From positions 17,972 through 81,971 of the forward strand of contig JAHHHL010000029.1 of NCBI GenBank assembly GCA_019359375.1: 64,000 nucleotides of DNA, given 5' to 3'. The notes under the pieces were generated by a model, which was given only the letters and a program-made list of their open reading frames with translations, did no database searches and had not been told where the DNA came from. Within the stretch, counting starts at the first letter, position 1. The number at the start of each line of letters is the position of its first letter. The translations under genes and the position numbers were made by a program. Shown here piece after piece: positions 1 through 8,357 of the stretch. The DNA comes from Lyngbya sp. HA4199-MV5 (GTDB lineage: Bacteria > Cyanobacteriota > Cyanobacteriia > Leptolyngbyales > Leptolyngbyaceae).

Positions 1-1
1 G

Positions 2-1672
2 GGTGAGGAATTTAAGTTTACCAAAGGGAATGTTGCCGCAGGCATAGCAAGTGCCGCCACGAAGATTGAGGCAACCTACACCACTTCGACCGAGCTACAC
101 GCGCCGATGGAACCTCACGCCACGATCGCTCACTGGCAGGGATCAGACGCTCTCACAATCTACGAGCCGTCTCAGTGGGTGGCGTTAACCCAGCGCACCT
201 ATGCGGAACTGTTTGGGCTACCGTCAGAAAAGGTTCGCATCGTGATTCCCTACCTGGGTGGCGCGTTTGGCTGTAAAGCCTTCCCCTGGCCCCACGCGGT
301 TTTGACCGCCGCTGCTGCTCGTCAGATCAAGCGCCCACTCAAAGTTGTAATGAGCCGCCGACAGATGACAGCGAACACGGGGCATCGCTCTGAGACCGAA
401 CAAACCCTTCGTCTGGCAGCAGCAGCGGATGGCACCCTGAGCGCGATCGCCCACGAGGTAAAGTCCACTACCTCTCCGGTGGATGTGTTCACAGAGCCTT
501 GTACCTCGGTCACACCAGCCATGTACACCGCCCCCAACCTGCTGCTCAATCAAGAGTTGGCAGTGGTTAACACTGGTACACCGACGTTTATGCGGGGTCC
601 TGGCGAAAGTCCAGGTATGTGGGCGCTAGAGTCGGCAATGGATGAACTCGCCTGGGCGTTGAAGTTAGACCCGGTGGCACTCCGGCTGAAAAACGAAGCA
701 AAAGAGCATCAGCGCAAGGGACTTCCCTTCTCTGCCAAACATTTTGCCGATTGCCTCAAGGTTGGAGCAGAGCGATTTGGCTGGAACGATCGACCCCAGC
801 CACGATCGCTGACCCGCGACGGTAAACTTGTGGGCTGGGGCATGGCGGCAGCTACCTTCCCTGGTGCTCGTGGCGCAACCTCTGCGAAGGTGCGTCTGCT
901 GCCCGATGGCACGGTGCATGTTCTCACCTCTGGCAACGATATGGGGACGGGATCGTACACGGTCGTGGCGATCGCCGCCGCCGATACGTTGGGGATTCCC
1001 GTTGAAAAGGTGCGGGTGGAGATGGGTGACTCCCAGTTGCCCGATGGCGGACTGGCAGGGGGATCTCAGATGACGGCATCTCTTGTCCCCACTGTGGTAA
1101 AAGCGTGCCAGGAGATCCTCAAAAGCGCCAACTGCACCAGCGGCACCGAAGCTTGTGCAGCGCTTCAGAAGACTGGACGGGCGGCGATCGAAGCCTCTGC
1201 GTCCTCCGCCCCCGGTGATGAAACCAAAAAATGGGCGTTCCAATCCTGGGGTGCTCACTTCTGCGAGGTTACGGTCGATGAAGCCATTGGACGGCTGCGT
1301 GTCACCCGTTGGGTGTCGGTGATGGATGTTGGGCGCGTGATCAACACCAAAGCTGCTGCCAGTCAGGTGCGCGGTGGGGTGATTATGGGGCTTGGGCAGG
1401 CGCTGATGGAAGAGTGCCATTTTGATCCAAACACGGGCTATCCGGTCGTCTATGATCTGGCAACCTACCACTTCCCTGCCCATGCAGATATTCCCCGCAT
1501 TGAGGTCGCTTTTGTCGGCGAACCGGATCTGAACTTTAATCCGGCAGGTGCGCGTGGTGTCGGTGAAATTTGTACGACGGGGGTTTCAGCCGCTGTTGCC
1601 AACGCGGTCTACCACGCCACAGGTAAGCGCCTCCGCAGTTTGCCCCTCATCCCCGACAAGTTGATTGCTTGA
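2..1672 (+). CDS. Xanthine dehydrogenase-family molybdopterin-binding subunit (5' truncated)
   Basis: Large catalytic subunit of a molybdenum hydroxylase (xanthine/aldehyde dehydrogenase, YagR-like), which oxidises a heteroaromatic or aldehyde substrate at a Mo-pterin centre. The reading frame is open from base 2, before the first ATG at 107, so the N-terminus lies outside the window. Visible marks are HAPMEPHATIAHW near the start, the pterin-contact stretch FMRGPGESPGMWALESAMDE and, near the C-terminus, GARGVGEICTTG, whose Glu fits the catalytic base of this superfamily. XdhC and a MobA-like protein downstream fit its maturation. The substrate cannot be told from sequence. The Fe-S and FAD subunits presumably lie upstream of the window. 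Confidence 0.93.
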   Translation, partial: GEEFKFTKGNVAAGIASAATKIEATYTTSTELHAPMEPHATIAHWQGSDALTIYEPSQWVALTQRTYAELFGLPSEKVRIVIPYLGGAFGCKAFPWPHAVLTAAAARQIKRPLKVVMSRRQMTANTGHRSETEQTLRLAAAADGTLSAIAHEVKSTTSPVDVFTEPCTSVTPAMYTAPNLLLNQELAVVNTGTPTFMRGPGESPGMWALESAMDELAWALKLDPVALRLKNEAKEHQRKGLPFSAKHFADCLKVGAERFGWNDRPQPRSLTRDGKLVGWGMAAATFPGARGATSAKVRLLPDGTVHVLTSGNDMGTGSYTVVAIAAADTLGIPVEKVRVEMGDSQLPDGGLAGGSQMTASLVPTVVKACQEILKSANCTSGTEACAALQKTGRAAIEASASSAPGDETKKWAFQSWGAHFCEVTVDEAIGRLRVTRWVSVMDVGRVINTKAAASQVRGGVIMGLGQALMEECHFDPNTGYPVVYDLATYHFPAHADIPRIEVAFVGEPDLNFNPAGARGVGEICTTGVSAAVANAVYHATGKRLRSLPLIPDKLIA

Positions 1673-1710
1673 AGCAGGCTTTTTCAAAGCACCCTCCAAG
1701 CCTGCTTTAG
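1672..1710 (+). terminator. Hairpin terminator after the molybdenum hydroxylase gene
   Basis: Ten-base perfect stem AAGCAGGCTT (1672-1681) / AAGCCTGCTT (1698-1707), starting on the last base of the stop codon. The T-run is weak, so termination strength is uncertain. Confidence 0.5.
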
Positions 1711-1739
1711 CATTGGATCGTAGATTTATTGATCGAGTG

Positions 1740-1810
1740 TAAATTAGGCAGAAGGCAGAGGGCAGAAGGAAAGACAAGTAACAACCTTCTCCCTCCTGCT
1801 CTCCGCCTTT
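1740..1810. repeat. Heptameric short tandem repeats (GGCAGAG type)
   Basis: Degenerate GGCAGAA/GGCAGAG units followed by their complement (TTCTCCCTCCTGCTCTCC). This repeat class recurs at about 21.1, 42.3, 42.5, 55.1 and 56.3 kb in the window. Confidence 0.7.
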
Positions 1811-1834
1811 GTAGATTCTCAAGGACGATAATCG

Positions 1835-2164
1835 ATGAATATTCGCTTAGAGCAGGAAGCGCCCCCACTGCAAGAAGACGAAACTGGGGCAATTCGAGTC
1901 GGAAATTCGAGAGTACTGCTAGAACTTGTGATTCGAGCCTTTCAAGATGGTGCATCCCCCGAATCCATTATGCAACGGTACTCAACCCTGCCGCTATCAG
2001 ACGTTTACAGCACGATCGGCTATTACCTCAAGCATCAATCAGACGTAGAAACTTACCTTAATCAACGAGAACAGTTGTCAGAGACTGTGCAGCAGCGATT
2101 GAAAACCGTTCAACCAGATCTGAGTTTGATTCGATCGCGTCTGCTGGCTCAACAGCACCTTTAG
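1835..2164 (+). CDS. DUF433 family protein, probable antitoxin
   Basis: A 109-residue protein with the DUF433 pattern: GAIRVGNSRVLLELVIRAF, then FQDGASPESIMQRYSTLPLSDVYSTIGYYL. This family is commonly paired with PIN-like DUF5615 proteins, and such a gene follows after 6 bases, so a type II toxin-antitoxin pair is likely. The HTH-like segment (about residues 25-70) would bind DNA and the charged C-terminal third would bind the toxin. The pair sits between the molybdenum hydroxylase and its XdhC factor, in the same direction. Function is inferred from family and context. Confidence 0.8.
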   Translation: MNIRLEQEAPPLQEDETGAIRVGNSRVLLELVIRAFQDGASPESIMQRYSTLPLSDVYSTIGYYLKHQSDVETYLNQREQLSETVQQRLKTVQPDLSLIRSRLLAQQHL

Positions 2165-2170
2165 GCGAAG

Positions 2171-2521
2171 ATGCTCCAGCTATTGGCTGACGAGAACTTC
2201 AATGGCGACATTATTCGGGGATTATTTTTGCGCCAACCAGACTTGGACTTACTTCGCGTTCAAGACATTGGTTTAGGAGAATCTGACGATCCAACCATTC
2301 TAAACTGGGCAGCAGAACAAGAGCGAATTATCTTGACACACGATCGCGCAACCATGCCGAACTTCGCTTATGAGCGTTTATCTAGAGGAGAATTGATGGC
2401 TGGTTTATTTGTCATCAACGATCGGAGCCTGGTCAGACAAATCATTGACGAACTTCTACTCATTGTTGGCTGTAGCGAACAGTTGGAGTGGCAAGGAATT
2501 GTGTTGTATTTGCCCCTGTAA
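2171..2521 (+). CDS. DUF5615 family PIN-like protein, probable toxin
   Basis: A 116-residue protein matching DUF5615 (Mut7-C-like PIN fold): N-terminal LLADENFNGDIIRGL with the acidic DEN motif, DIGLGESDDPTILNWAAEQERIILTHD with further conserved acidic residues, and a C-terminal half carrying LSRGELMAGLFVI. Such proteins are predicted metal-dependent RNases. It begins 6 bases after the DUF433 gene and ends 9 bases before xdhC, so all of these may be co-transcribed. Toxicity has not been shown for this family member. Confidence 0.8.
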   Translation: MLQLLADENFNGDIIRGLFLRQPDLDLLRVQDIGLGESDDPTILNWAAEQERIILTHDRATMPNFAYERLSRGELMAGLFVINDRSLVRQIIDELLLIVGCSEQLEWQGIVLYLPL

Positions 2522-2530
2522 ATCAAAACA

Positions 2531-3688
2531 ATGAAAGAGCTACAAAACATTCTCAAGGCGTTTGAACAGAGTCAGCAGTTGGGGCAACGATCGGCGATCG
2601 CCACTGTCGTCGAAACAAGTGGTTCTGTCTACCGCAGACCGGGCGCACGGATGTTCTTGACCGAAGCGGGGCAAATGGTAGGAGCCATCAGCGGCGGCTG
2701 TCTGGAAAGTGATGTGTTTGAACGGGCAAAACCATTGCTGTTGCAAGTCTCTCACCCCATCATGGTGCAGTACGATACGACTGCCAGTGATGACTTAATT
2801 TGGGGACTGGGCATGGGCTGTAATGGTGCTGTTCATGTGTTGATTGAATCGCTTAATACGGATGCCAAGAGCCAGCTTAAATTTGTCGCAGAATGCTTTC
2901 AACAGAACCAACCCGGCGCGATCGCCACCCTCTTTCACATCGAAGGAGACGTTGATGCTCACATGGGCGATCGCTTGTTTTTGAAACCTGACGGTACAGT
3001 GGTCCATAGGATTGCAAATCGTCAACTGGCAAGTCGCTTGTTACCAGACACGGATCAAGTCCTTACGGCAGGAAAAACGCAAGCCATCTCCTACAAATTG
3101 GATCATGGTTCTGTCGAGGTATTGATTGAAACCATCCAGCCACCAACACCGCTGCTGGTGTTTGGAGCAGGGTATGATGCCATTCCAGTCGTGCAATTAG
3201 CAAAGCAGTTGGGCTGGCACGTCACCGTTATTGACCATCGCCCTACATATGCCACACGCGATCGCTTCCCACACGCAGACGACATCATTGTTTGCAACCC
3301 AAACGAACTTCACGCCCATGTCGATCTGAACTCACGCATGGTTGCAGTGGTGATGACGCATCATTACTTACAGGATCAGACCTTATTGCGATCGCTCTTA
3401 CCCTCTCCCATTCAATATTTAGGCGTGTTGGGACCAAAACGGCGCACACAGCAATTGCTGGAAGCTTTACGCATGGATGGATTTGCTCCAACAGATCAGC
3501 AACTACAACGGTTTTATCATCCAATTGGGCTGGATCTTGGTGCGGAAACTCCCGAAGAAATTGCGCTAACGATCGTGGCAGAAATTCAAGCGACTCTAAC
3601 CAAACATTCAGGTGGAATGCTGCGCGATCGGAACGCTCCCATTCATCACTGCAATCCAGAGCCTGTATGTCTTCCATCGGCATCATAA
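2531..3688 (+). CDS. xdhC: XdhC/CoxI family molybdenum-enzyme maturation factor
   Basis: A 385-residue XdhC family protein, which inserts and sulfurates the Mo cofactor in xanthine dehydrogenase-like enzymes. The N-terminal XdhC_CoxI domain shows VVETSGSVYRRPGARM and GAISGGCLESDVFERA. The C-terminal Rossmann domain shows LLVFGAGYDAIPVVQLA and LGVLGPKRRTQQLL. The gene overlaps the next one (MobA-like) by 22 bases, indicating co-translation, and lies downstream of the molybdenum hydroxylase on the same strand, its expected client. Confidence 0.92.
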   Translation: MKELQNILKAFEQSQQLGQRSAIATVVETSGSVYRRPGARMFLTEAGQMVGAISGGCLESDVFERAKPLLLQVSHPIMVQYDTTASDDLIWGLGMGCNGAVHVLIESLNTDAKSQLKFVAECFQQNQPGAIATLFHIEGDVDAHMGDRLFLKPDGTVVHRIANRQLASRLLPDTDQVLTAGKTQAISYKLDHGSVEVLIETIQPPTPLLVFGAGYDAIPVVQLAKQLGWHVTVIDHRPTYATRDRFPHADDIIVCNPNELHAHVDLNSRMVAVVMTHHYLQDQTLLRSLLPSPIQYLGVLGPKRRTQQLLEALRMDGFAPTDQQLQRFYHPIGLDLGAETPEEIALTIVAEIQATLTKHSGGMLRDRNAPIHHCNPEPVCLPSAS

Positions 3689-4269
3689 TTCTGGCAGCAG
3701 GCGCGTCTACCCGAATGGGAACGCCCAAGCAATTGTTGCCGTTTCAAGGGCGTAGCCTACTGCGTTACATGGCTGACGTGGCGATCGCGTCTTGCTGTGA
3801 TCCTGTCGTAGTTGTCCTGGGTTCACAGGCTGAGCGCATGAAGCTAGAAATAGATGGACTCACCCTGCATGTGGTGGAGAATCCACAGTGGGCAGACGGC
3901 ATGGGTACTTCCATTGCCGCTGGCATGACGGCACTCACAGCCATTCATCAGGATTTAGATGCAGTTATTATTATTCTCTGTGATCAACCGTTTGTTGCTG
4001 CGCCATTGCTAAATCAATTAGTTGCAGCCTATCGATCGACCCAACGCCCCATTATTGCCTCTGCCTACGCCAACACGATCGGCGTACCTGCTTTGTTCGA
4101 TCGATCTTTATTTGCCGCATTGATGGCGATGGATGCTTATGTTGGTGCGAGGTACTTGATTAGGCAGCACGTCGAAACCGTTTTTCAGGTCTCTTTTCCA
4201 CAAGGAGCCATTGATTTAGATACGCCTGGGCAGTATCAGCAACTACTGTTAGGAATGGAAATTAAATAA
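3667..4269 (+). CDS. MobA-like nucleotidyltransferase (probable molybdenum cofactor cytidylyltransferase)
   Basis: About 200 residues with the NTP-transferase signature IILAAGASTRMGTPKQLLPF at the N-terminus and ILCDQPFVAAPLL (metal-binding Asp) near residue 105. It likely attaches CMP or GMP to molybdopterin; the MocA type, which serves molybdenum hydroxylases, is favoured because xdhC and the hydroxylase gene are adjacent. The ATG at 3667 is chosen because the signature follows directly; it overlaps the end of xdhC. The last codons and stop (ATT AAA TAA) coincide with the left end of a MITE-like repeat. Confidence 0.88.
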   Translation: MSSIGIIILAAGASTRMGTPKQLLPFQGRSLLRYMADVAIASCCDPVVVVLGSQAERMKLEIDGLTLHVVENPQWADGMGTSIAAGMTALTAIHQDLDAVIIILCDQPFVAAPLLNQLVAAYRSTQRPIIASAYANTIGVPALFDRSLFAALMAMDAYVGARYLIRQHVETVFQVSFPQGAIDLDTPGQYQQLLLGMEIK

Positions 4270-4396
4270 CTTCGATCACCTGGTCTTTCATTGTAGGGGC
4301 GCGGCATGCGGCAGATCACTCTGGGCGACTGCAAGGACTGTCTACCGCATGCCATGCCCCTACGTACAGAATGACACCTTCATAAATCCACGCTCC
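4252..4396. repeat. MITE-like element family A, copy 1
   Basis: About 145 bp, highly similar to 10624-10773 and related at both ends to 35142-35240. It contains the inner inverted repeat GTAGGGGCGCGGCATGCGG / CCGCATGCCATGCCCCTAC. Terminal inverted repeats follow the model GGATTGTGGATTAAATAA. The left end overlaps the 3' end of the MobA-like gene. Confidence 0.7.
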
Positions 4397-4550
4397 TTAA
4401 GGGGCAAAGATGATCACGTCGGTGAGTTTAATGCCTCTGAGCTTTAAGATGAAAGGGTGAAAATCCCAAAGTCAGGCAAAAAAGACGCTTTAACGCCTGG
4501 TGGAGATAGGCGATTTCACTTGCGGGAAACATCAATCAAAGCGTAAATCG

Positions 4551-5459
4551 ATGGCTAAACCCATTTTGCTGCTGATCAATCTTCAATCCAAACAAGGGCT
4601 TTTACGGTTTGGGGAAGCTGTTGCTAGTTTTAATGACCTGGGAATGCAATACATTATCGGTCAGGTCAAAGAGGCTGAAGATTTTGCCCGCTGCATCCGT
4701 CGCTATCAAGAGCGAGTGTCGGCGGTAGTCATTGGTGGTGGGGATGGCACATTGAATGTTGCAGTTGATGCACTCGTTGAAACGGGGCTACCATTAGGCA
4801 TTTTGCCTCTGGGAACTGCGAATGACCTGGTTCGCACGCTTAACCTACCTCGGGCACTGCCAGAAGCCTGTCAGGTGATTGCTGAGGGTCATCGGCAGTT
4901 TATTGATTTGGGGCGGGTTAATGGCAAATACTTTTTTAACGTAGCGAGTTGTGGTCTGAGTATCAACGTTACTCAAGAACTTTCAGGCAAGCTGAAAAAA
5001 CGCTGGGGCGTTATAGCATACGCGATCGCAGCGCTACGAACGATCGCGGTAACACGCCGTTTTACCGCTGTAATTCAGGTAGACGATGGGGCAGAAATGA
5101 CTCGAAAGTCACTGCAAATTGCGGTTGGGAATGGGCGCTATTATGGCGGCGGTTTAACCATTGCCAAGGATGCGGCGATCGACGACCAACGGCTTGATCT
5201 ATACAGTCTGGAAATTCCCCACTGGTGGCACCTTTTCTTTTTGTTACCAGCCTTGAGAACGGGACAATTCAGCGATCGTATTGGCATTGCACGCTGGGAG
5301 GGCAAACAAATCAAAGTCCGAACGCATCAGCCTAAGCGAGTGAATACAGATGGTGAGATCACCACCAAAACGCCTGCTTTATTTGAGCTTTGTCCCGCAG
5401 CGTTAGAAGTCTTTGTCCCCCTGCCAGCAGCCCTATCCCCGCCGGAGCGGTCAAGTTAA
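4551..5459 (+). CDS. YegS/BmrU-type diacylglycerol/lipid kinase
   Basis: A 302-residue lipid kinase of the diacylglycerol kinase catalytic (DAGK_cat) superfamily, which phosphorylates a lipid hydroxyl with ATP. The nucleotide-binding motif is VVIGGGDGTLNVAVDAL near residue 65, followed by GILPLGTANDLVRTL. The C-terminal beta domain contains VNTDGE, typical of the family. The ATG at 4551 is preferred; an in-frame GTG at 4500 would add an uncharged-for 17-residue extension without family support. It stands alone, about 165 bp ahead of a TetR gene. The exact lipid substrate is unknown. Confidence 0.9.
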   Translation: MAKPILLLINLQSKQGLLRFGEAVASFNDLGMQYIIGQVKEAEDFARCIRRYQERVSAVVIGGGDGTLNVAVDALVETGLPLGILPLGTANDLVRTLNLPRALPEACQVIAEGHRQFIDLGRVNGKYFFNVASCGLSINVTQELSGKLKKRWGVIAYAIAALRTIAVTRRFTAVIQVDDGAEMTRKSLQIAVGNGRYYGGGLTIAKDAAIDDQRLDLYSLEIPHWWHLFFLLPALRTGQFSDRIGIARWEGKQIKVRTHQPKRVNTDGEITTKTPALFELCPAALEVFVPLPAALSPPERSS

Positions 5460-5552
5460 CCTACTATACTTCGGCATTCACCAATCAGAAACCAAAAGGC
5501 TACACGCTTACAACCGTGCTTCCAAAAAGTTTGCTGATGCTCTTGACCGAAA

Positions 5553-5617
5553 ACCGTCCAGACGGTATAGTAAAACTGTTGATGTATCGGCTAGACAGTT
5601 TTAGTAGTTTACGTCTG
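5553..5617. promoter_or_regulatory. Dyad operators upstream of the tetR-type gene
   Basis: Two dyads lie just before the TetR gene: ACCGTC-CA-GACGGT (5553-5566, perfect) and AAAACTGT (5572-5579) / ACAGTTTT (5595-5602, perfect 8-bp arms, 15-base spacer). They form a nested palindrome region typical of TetR operators. Probable autoregulation, and perhaps control of the downstream export operon, is an inference. Confidence 0.6.
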
Positions 5618-5624
5618 TGCTTCT

Positions 5625-6194
5625 GTGGCTTCGACTAAAAAACAACCGCGATCGCTCACCCGTGACACCCTCCTTGGCGCTGCTGCTCAAGTCATTTTAG
5701 ACAAGGGTGTAGAAGCGCTGACTCTAGATGCGGTGGCTCGTCAAGCTGGAGTCAGTAAAGGCGGCTTGCTTTACCATTTTCCTAACAAAAATGCGTTGGT
5801 GGTGGGGTTGGGTGAGCAACTGATTCAGGATTTTGAAGCAGGTTTGCAAGCGGAGTTTGACCAGGACGAGGCACCCGGAACGCCGGGACAATGGGCGAGG
5901 GCGTATATTCGTTCCACACTGCGAATGAGTAAACAATCGCTGGCGCTCATTGCGCGTCTGTCCTCTCTGCTTGTAGAGATGCCACCTGAACTACTGATAC
6001 CTATTGAAGCCTACGAGCAACAATGGCGGCGACTGCTCGAAACTGATGGTCTTGATCCAATTCAAGCCACCATTATTCAACTGGCGATCGATGGCTTATG
6101 GTACTCGGAAGTATTCCAACTGGGCGCACCCGATGAACCTCGCCGCACTCAAGTTGTAGACGCGTTGTTAGCCATGACGCGCACCTCAACCTGA
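5625..6194 (+). CDS. TetR/AcrR family transcriptional regulator
   Basis: A 189-residue TetR regulator. The N-terminal helix-turn-helix is clear: TRDTLLGAAAQVILDKGVEALTLDAVARQAGVSKGGLLYHFPNKNAL, kept here as description of residues about 14-60. The C-terminal ligand domain resembles TetR_C_6 types. A GTG start at 5625 directly after the operator region is the only convenient start. The next genes on the same strand, after about 540 bp, are the devBCA-type export operon, a plausible target. Confidence 0.88.
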   Translation: MASTKKQPRSLTRDTLLGAAAQVILDKGVEALTLDAVARQAGVSKGGLLYHFPNKNALVVGLGEQLIQDFEAGLQAEFDQDEAPGTPGQWARAYIRSTLRMSKQSLALIARLSSLLVEMPPELLIPIEAYEQQWRRLLETDGLDPIQATIIQLAIDGLWYSEVFQLGAPDEPRRTQVVDALLAMTRTST

Positions 6195-6738
6195 TCTCAA
6201 GTCTTTTTTCAATTGATTGATGGAACGCTGTTGAAATTTAAATTCATTCAGCAACGTTGCTCTGCACGGTTTTAACTGAATCCTTCTGGAGGCATTGATG
6301 CACACGACTCAACGGATACCAGTTCCAAAAGATAGAACGACAGATAACTGTCTATTAGGGCTTATGGTCGTAAGCCTCTACGAGGATTTGTAACCAGAAT
6401 TTAGAGAATTGGGCTGATTCGTGATCCATTCACCTGGTCGGGGCTGTTTCATTCTCACAAGCGAGTGTGATTGGCAACGGATTTGCAGCGGATGCAGCGG
6501 ATAAATGATCGTGCATAGCGAATAAAGACATCTGTTTCATCGGTTTGCTATCCGTTGCCAGCGTTCTATCGGCAGAATGAAATAGCCTTATTCGCCTGAT
6601 TCCGTTCTGCAACCATTAACAACACATTCAAGTATGAGATGGAAGCTCTGTGCCGCTTTGTTTCACAACGGCTACAGCAAACAAATGCATTGTTACGCCA
6701 TCAAAGCATGACCGCTAAAAATACCCAAGAAAGGATGT
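6195..6738. other. Intergenic leader of the export operon, with a possible 33-residue ORF
   Basis: About 540 bp without a clear gene. It contains inverted partial repeats (GGCAACGGATT near 6473 and its near complement ATCCGTTGCC near 6550; GAATGAAA near 6575 pairs with TTTCATTC near 6448), so a long stem of roughly 130 bp is possible. A small ORF 6639-6740 (starts MEALCRFVSQRL) ends in TGATG overlapping the devB start, which would allow coupling; its reality is uncertain. Confidence 0.4.
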
Positions 6739-6739
6739 G

Positions 6740-7912
6740 ATGAACATGCAGCAACTGATGAAACCAAAGCCGCGCTGGTTGGTCGGTTTGATGGTGGGCG
6801 GAGTACTACTTACAGGTGGCATTGCCTATTATGGGCTTGAGCAGTTCCATCAAAGCAGCAAGCCACCAGAGCCAGTTCAACCCACGATCGCCCAACCCAT
6901 CACAGCATTAGGACGGCTGGAGCCAGCGCAAGAAGTGATCAAAGTTTCGGTGCCTGCCGCTTTAAATAACGATCGCATCGCTCAACTGCTGGTCAAACGG
7001 GGCGATCGTGTCCAGGTGGGACAGGTGATTGCTGTGATGGATTCGCGCGATCGCTTGCAGCAGGCGCTACTGGAAGCCCAAGAACAGATCAGCGTTGCTC
7101 AGGCTAAGTTGGCTCAAGTAAGAGCCGGAGCTAAAACGGGAGAAATTGCCGCCCAGCAAGCGCAAATGACGCGATTTCAGGCTGAATTGCAGGGAGAACT
7201 GGCAACCAAACAAGCAGAGATTGCACGACGGCGATCGGAAGTGAAGAATGCTCAGGCGGAATACGATCGGTATCAATTTCTCCAGCAGCAGGGAGCTATT
7301 TCTGCCTCTCAGTTTGACCAAAAGCGACTGGCGTTTGAAACGGCTCAGGCACAGCTTAAGGAAGCTCAGTCAAATCAAAATCTGCGAGCAGATTCGCTAC
7401 AAGCGCAAATTCGAGAAGCACAGGCTAACCTCGACCAGGTTGCAGAAGTGCGCCCTACCGATGTGCAGGCAGCTCAAGCAGATGTAGATCGTGCGATCGC
7501 GGCTGCAAAGCGATCGCACGCAGAGTTAAAACAGGCATCCATTCGCGCTCCGTTGACGGGTCAGATCTTAGAACTTTATGCCAAACCCGGAGAAGTCGTT
7601 GGCGATAACGGCATTGTGGCGATGGGACAAACCGATCAGATGGAAGTCGTCGCAGAAGTGTATCAGAGTGATATTGGCAAGGTGCAACGCGGTCAAGGGG
7701 CGATCGTCACTGGCGAATCGTTTGCTGGAGCACTACGGGGCACCGTGCAGGAAGTTGGCTTACTCGTCAACAAACAGGAAGTGAACAGCAATCAACCGGG
7801 CGAAAACCTGGATCAGCGTGTGATTAAAGTTCGAGTGCGACTCAATCCTATTGATAGCAGACGAGTTGCCGGATTAACGAATCTGCAAGTACAAGTAGCC
7901 ATTCAACCGTGA
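6740..7912 (+). CDS. devB: DevB-family membrane fusion protein of an ABC exporter
   Basis: About 390 residues, HlyD-like periplasmic adaptor linking a DevCA-type ABC transporter to the outer membrane. One N-terminal membrane anchor (WLVGLMVGGVLLTGGIAYYG), the DevB hallmark ITALGRLEPAQEVIKVSVPA, a lipoyl half-motif, a long coiled coil rich in Gln/Ala (about residues 110-255), then the second lipoyl half and beta-barrel. AAAGGA precedes the ATG at 6740; GTG 6737 and ATG 6746 are alternatives. devC and devA lie 1.5 and 2.9 kb downstream, separated by extra genes. Confidence 0.9.
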   Translation: MNMQQLMKPKPRWLVGLMVGGVLLTGGIAYYGLEQFHQSSKPPEPVQPTIAQPITALGRLEPAQEVIKVSVPAALNNDRIAQLLVKRGDRVQVGQVIAVMDSRDRLQQALLEAQEQISVAQAKLAQVRAGAKTGEIAAQQAQMTRFQAELQGELATKQAEIARRRSEVKNAQAEYDRYQFLQQQGAISASQFDQKRLAFETAQAQLKEAQSNQNLRADSLQAQIREAQANLDQVAEVRPTDVQAAQADVDRAIAAAKRSHAELKQASIRAPLTGQILELYAKPGEVVGDNGIVAMGQTDQMEVVAEVYQSDIGKVQRGQGAIVTGESFAGALRGTVQEVGLLVNKQEVNSNQPGENLDQRVIKVRVRLNPIDSRRVAGLTNLQVQVAIQP

Positions 7913-7922
7913 GTTAGGTGTG

Positions 7923-8162
7923 ATGATGTGGCATGTGATGAAGCAGCACAAGAAATTCCATCTTTGGTTTCGGTTTGCTCGACGTAAAGTAATGCCCTGG
8001 TTAGTGTTGGTCACATCTACACTGAAATTGGCTTGGGTCTGTGGAACGGCACAGACAAAAGAACAAATACGCCTCATGACCGCGATCGCACACATTGATT
8101 TTGCACCCTGGTTTGCGCTTGCTCAAGAGATCGTTGATGACCTGCCGTATTGGTTCTATTAG
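7923..8162 (+). CDS. Hypothetical small protein
   Basis: 79 codons from ATG 7923 (GTG 7920 possible), beginning 10 bases after devB. The N-terminal part is basic and histidine-rich (MMWHVMKQHKKFHLWFRFAR), followed by a hydrophobic stretch (VMPWLVLVTSTLKLAWVCG) that could be a membrane segment. No family recognised. It may be a real small membrane peptide of the operon or a chance frame; no independent support. Confidence 0.3.
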   Translation: MMWHVMKQHKKFHLWFRFARRKVMPWLVLVTSTLKLAWVCGTAQTKEQIRLMTAIAHIDFAPWFALAQEIVDDLPYWFY

Positions 8163-8172
8163 TCGATCGCTC

Positions 8173-8310
8173 ATACCAATTCTTTTTGAAGATGCACAGA
8201 ATTATAGGTTGGGTAGAACAGCGTGAAACTCAACAATTACTTAGTTTTATTGGCTTCGTTAGGCTCAACTCAACCTACGATTTGTCTGTAAGCCCATGTG
8301 GAATTGGTAT
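8173..8310. repeat. MITE-like element with ATACCAATTC terminal repeats
   Basis: A 138-bp segment bounded by perfect 10-bp inverted repeats ATACCAATTC (8173-8182) and GAATTGGTAT (8301-8310), with inner arms ATAGGTTGGGTAGA and CAACTCAACCTACGAT. It lies in the devB-GNAT gap. No protein is encoded in it. Confidence 0.7.
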
Positions 8311-8357
8311 CACTCCAAAAGGATACAAAAGACTGGCTGCTACTCAAGGAGATAGAC

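Noticed and set aside
665..1483. A 272-codon open frame on the minus strand under the molybdenum hydroxylase gene
   Set aside because: It is antisense to a well-conserved gene, with Arg/His-rich composition typical of shadow frames.
4500..4550. Upstream GTG start for the lipid kinase
   Set aside because: The extra 17 residues have no family-like features and the conserved part starts at ATG 4551.
8298..8357. N-terminal extension of the GNAT gene from GTG 8298
   Set aside because: The first codons lie in a repeat element and a good ribosome site precedes ATG 8358.
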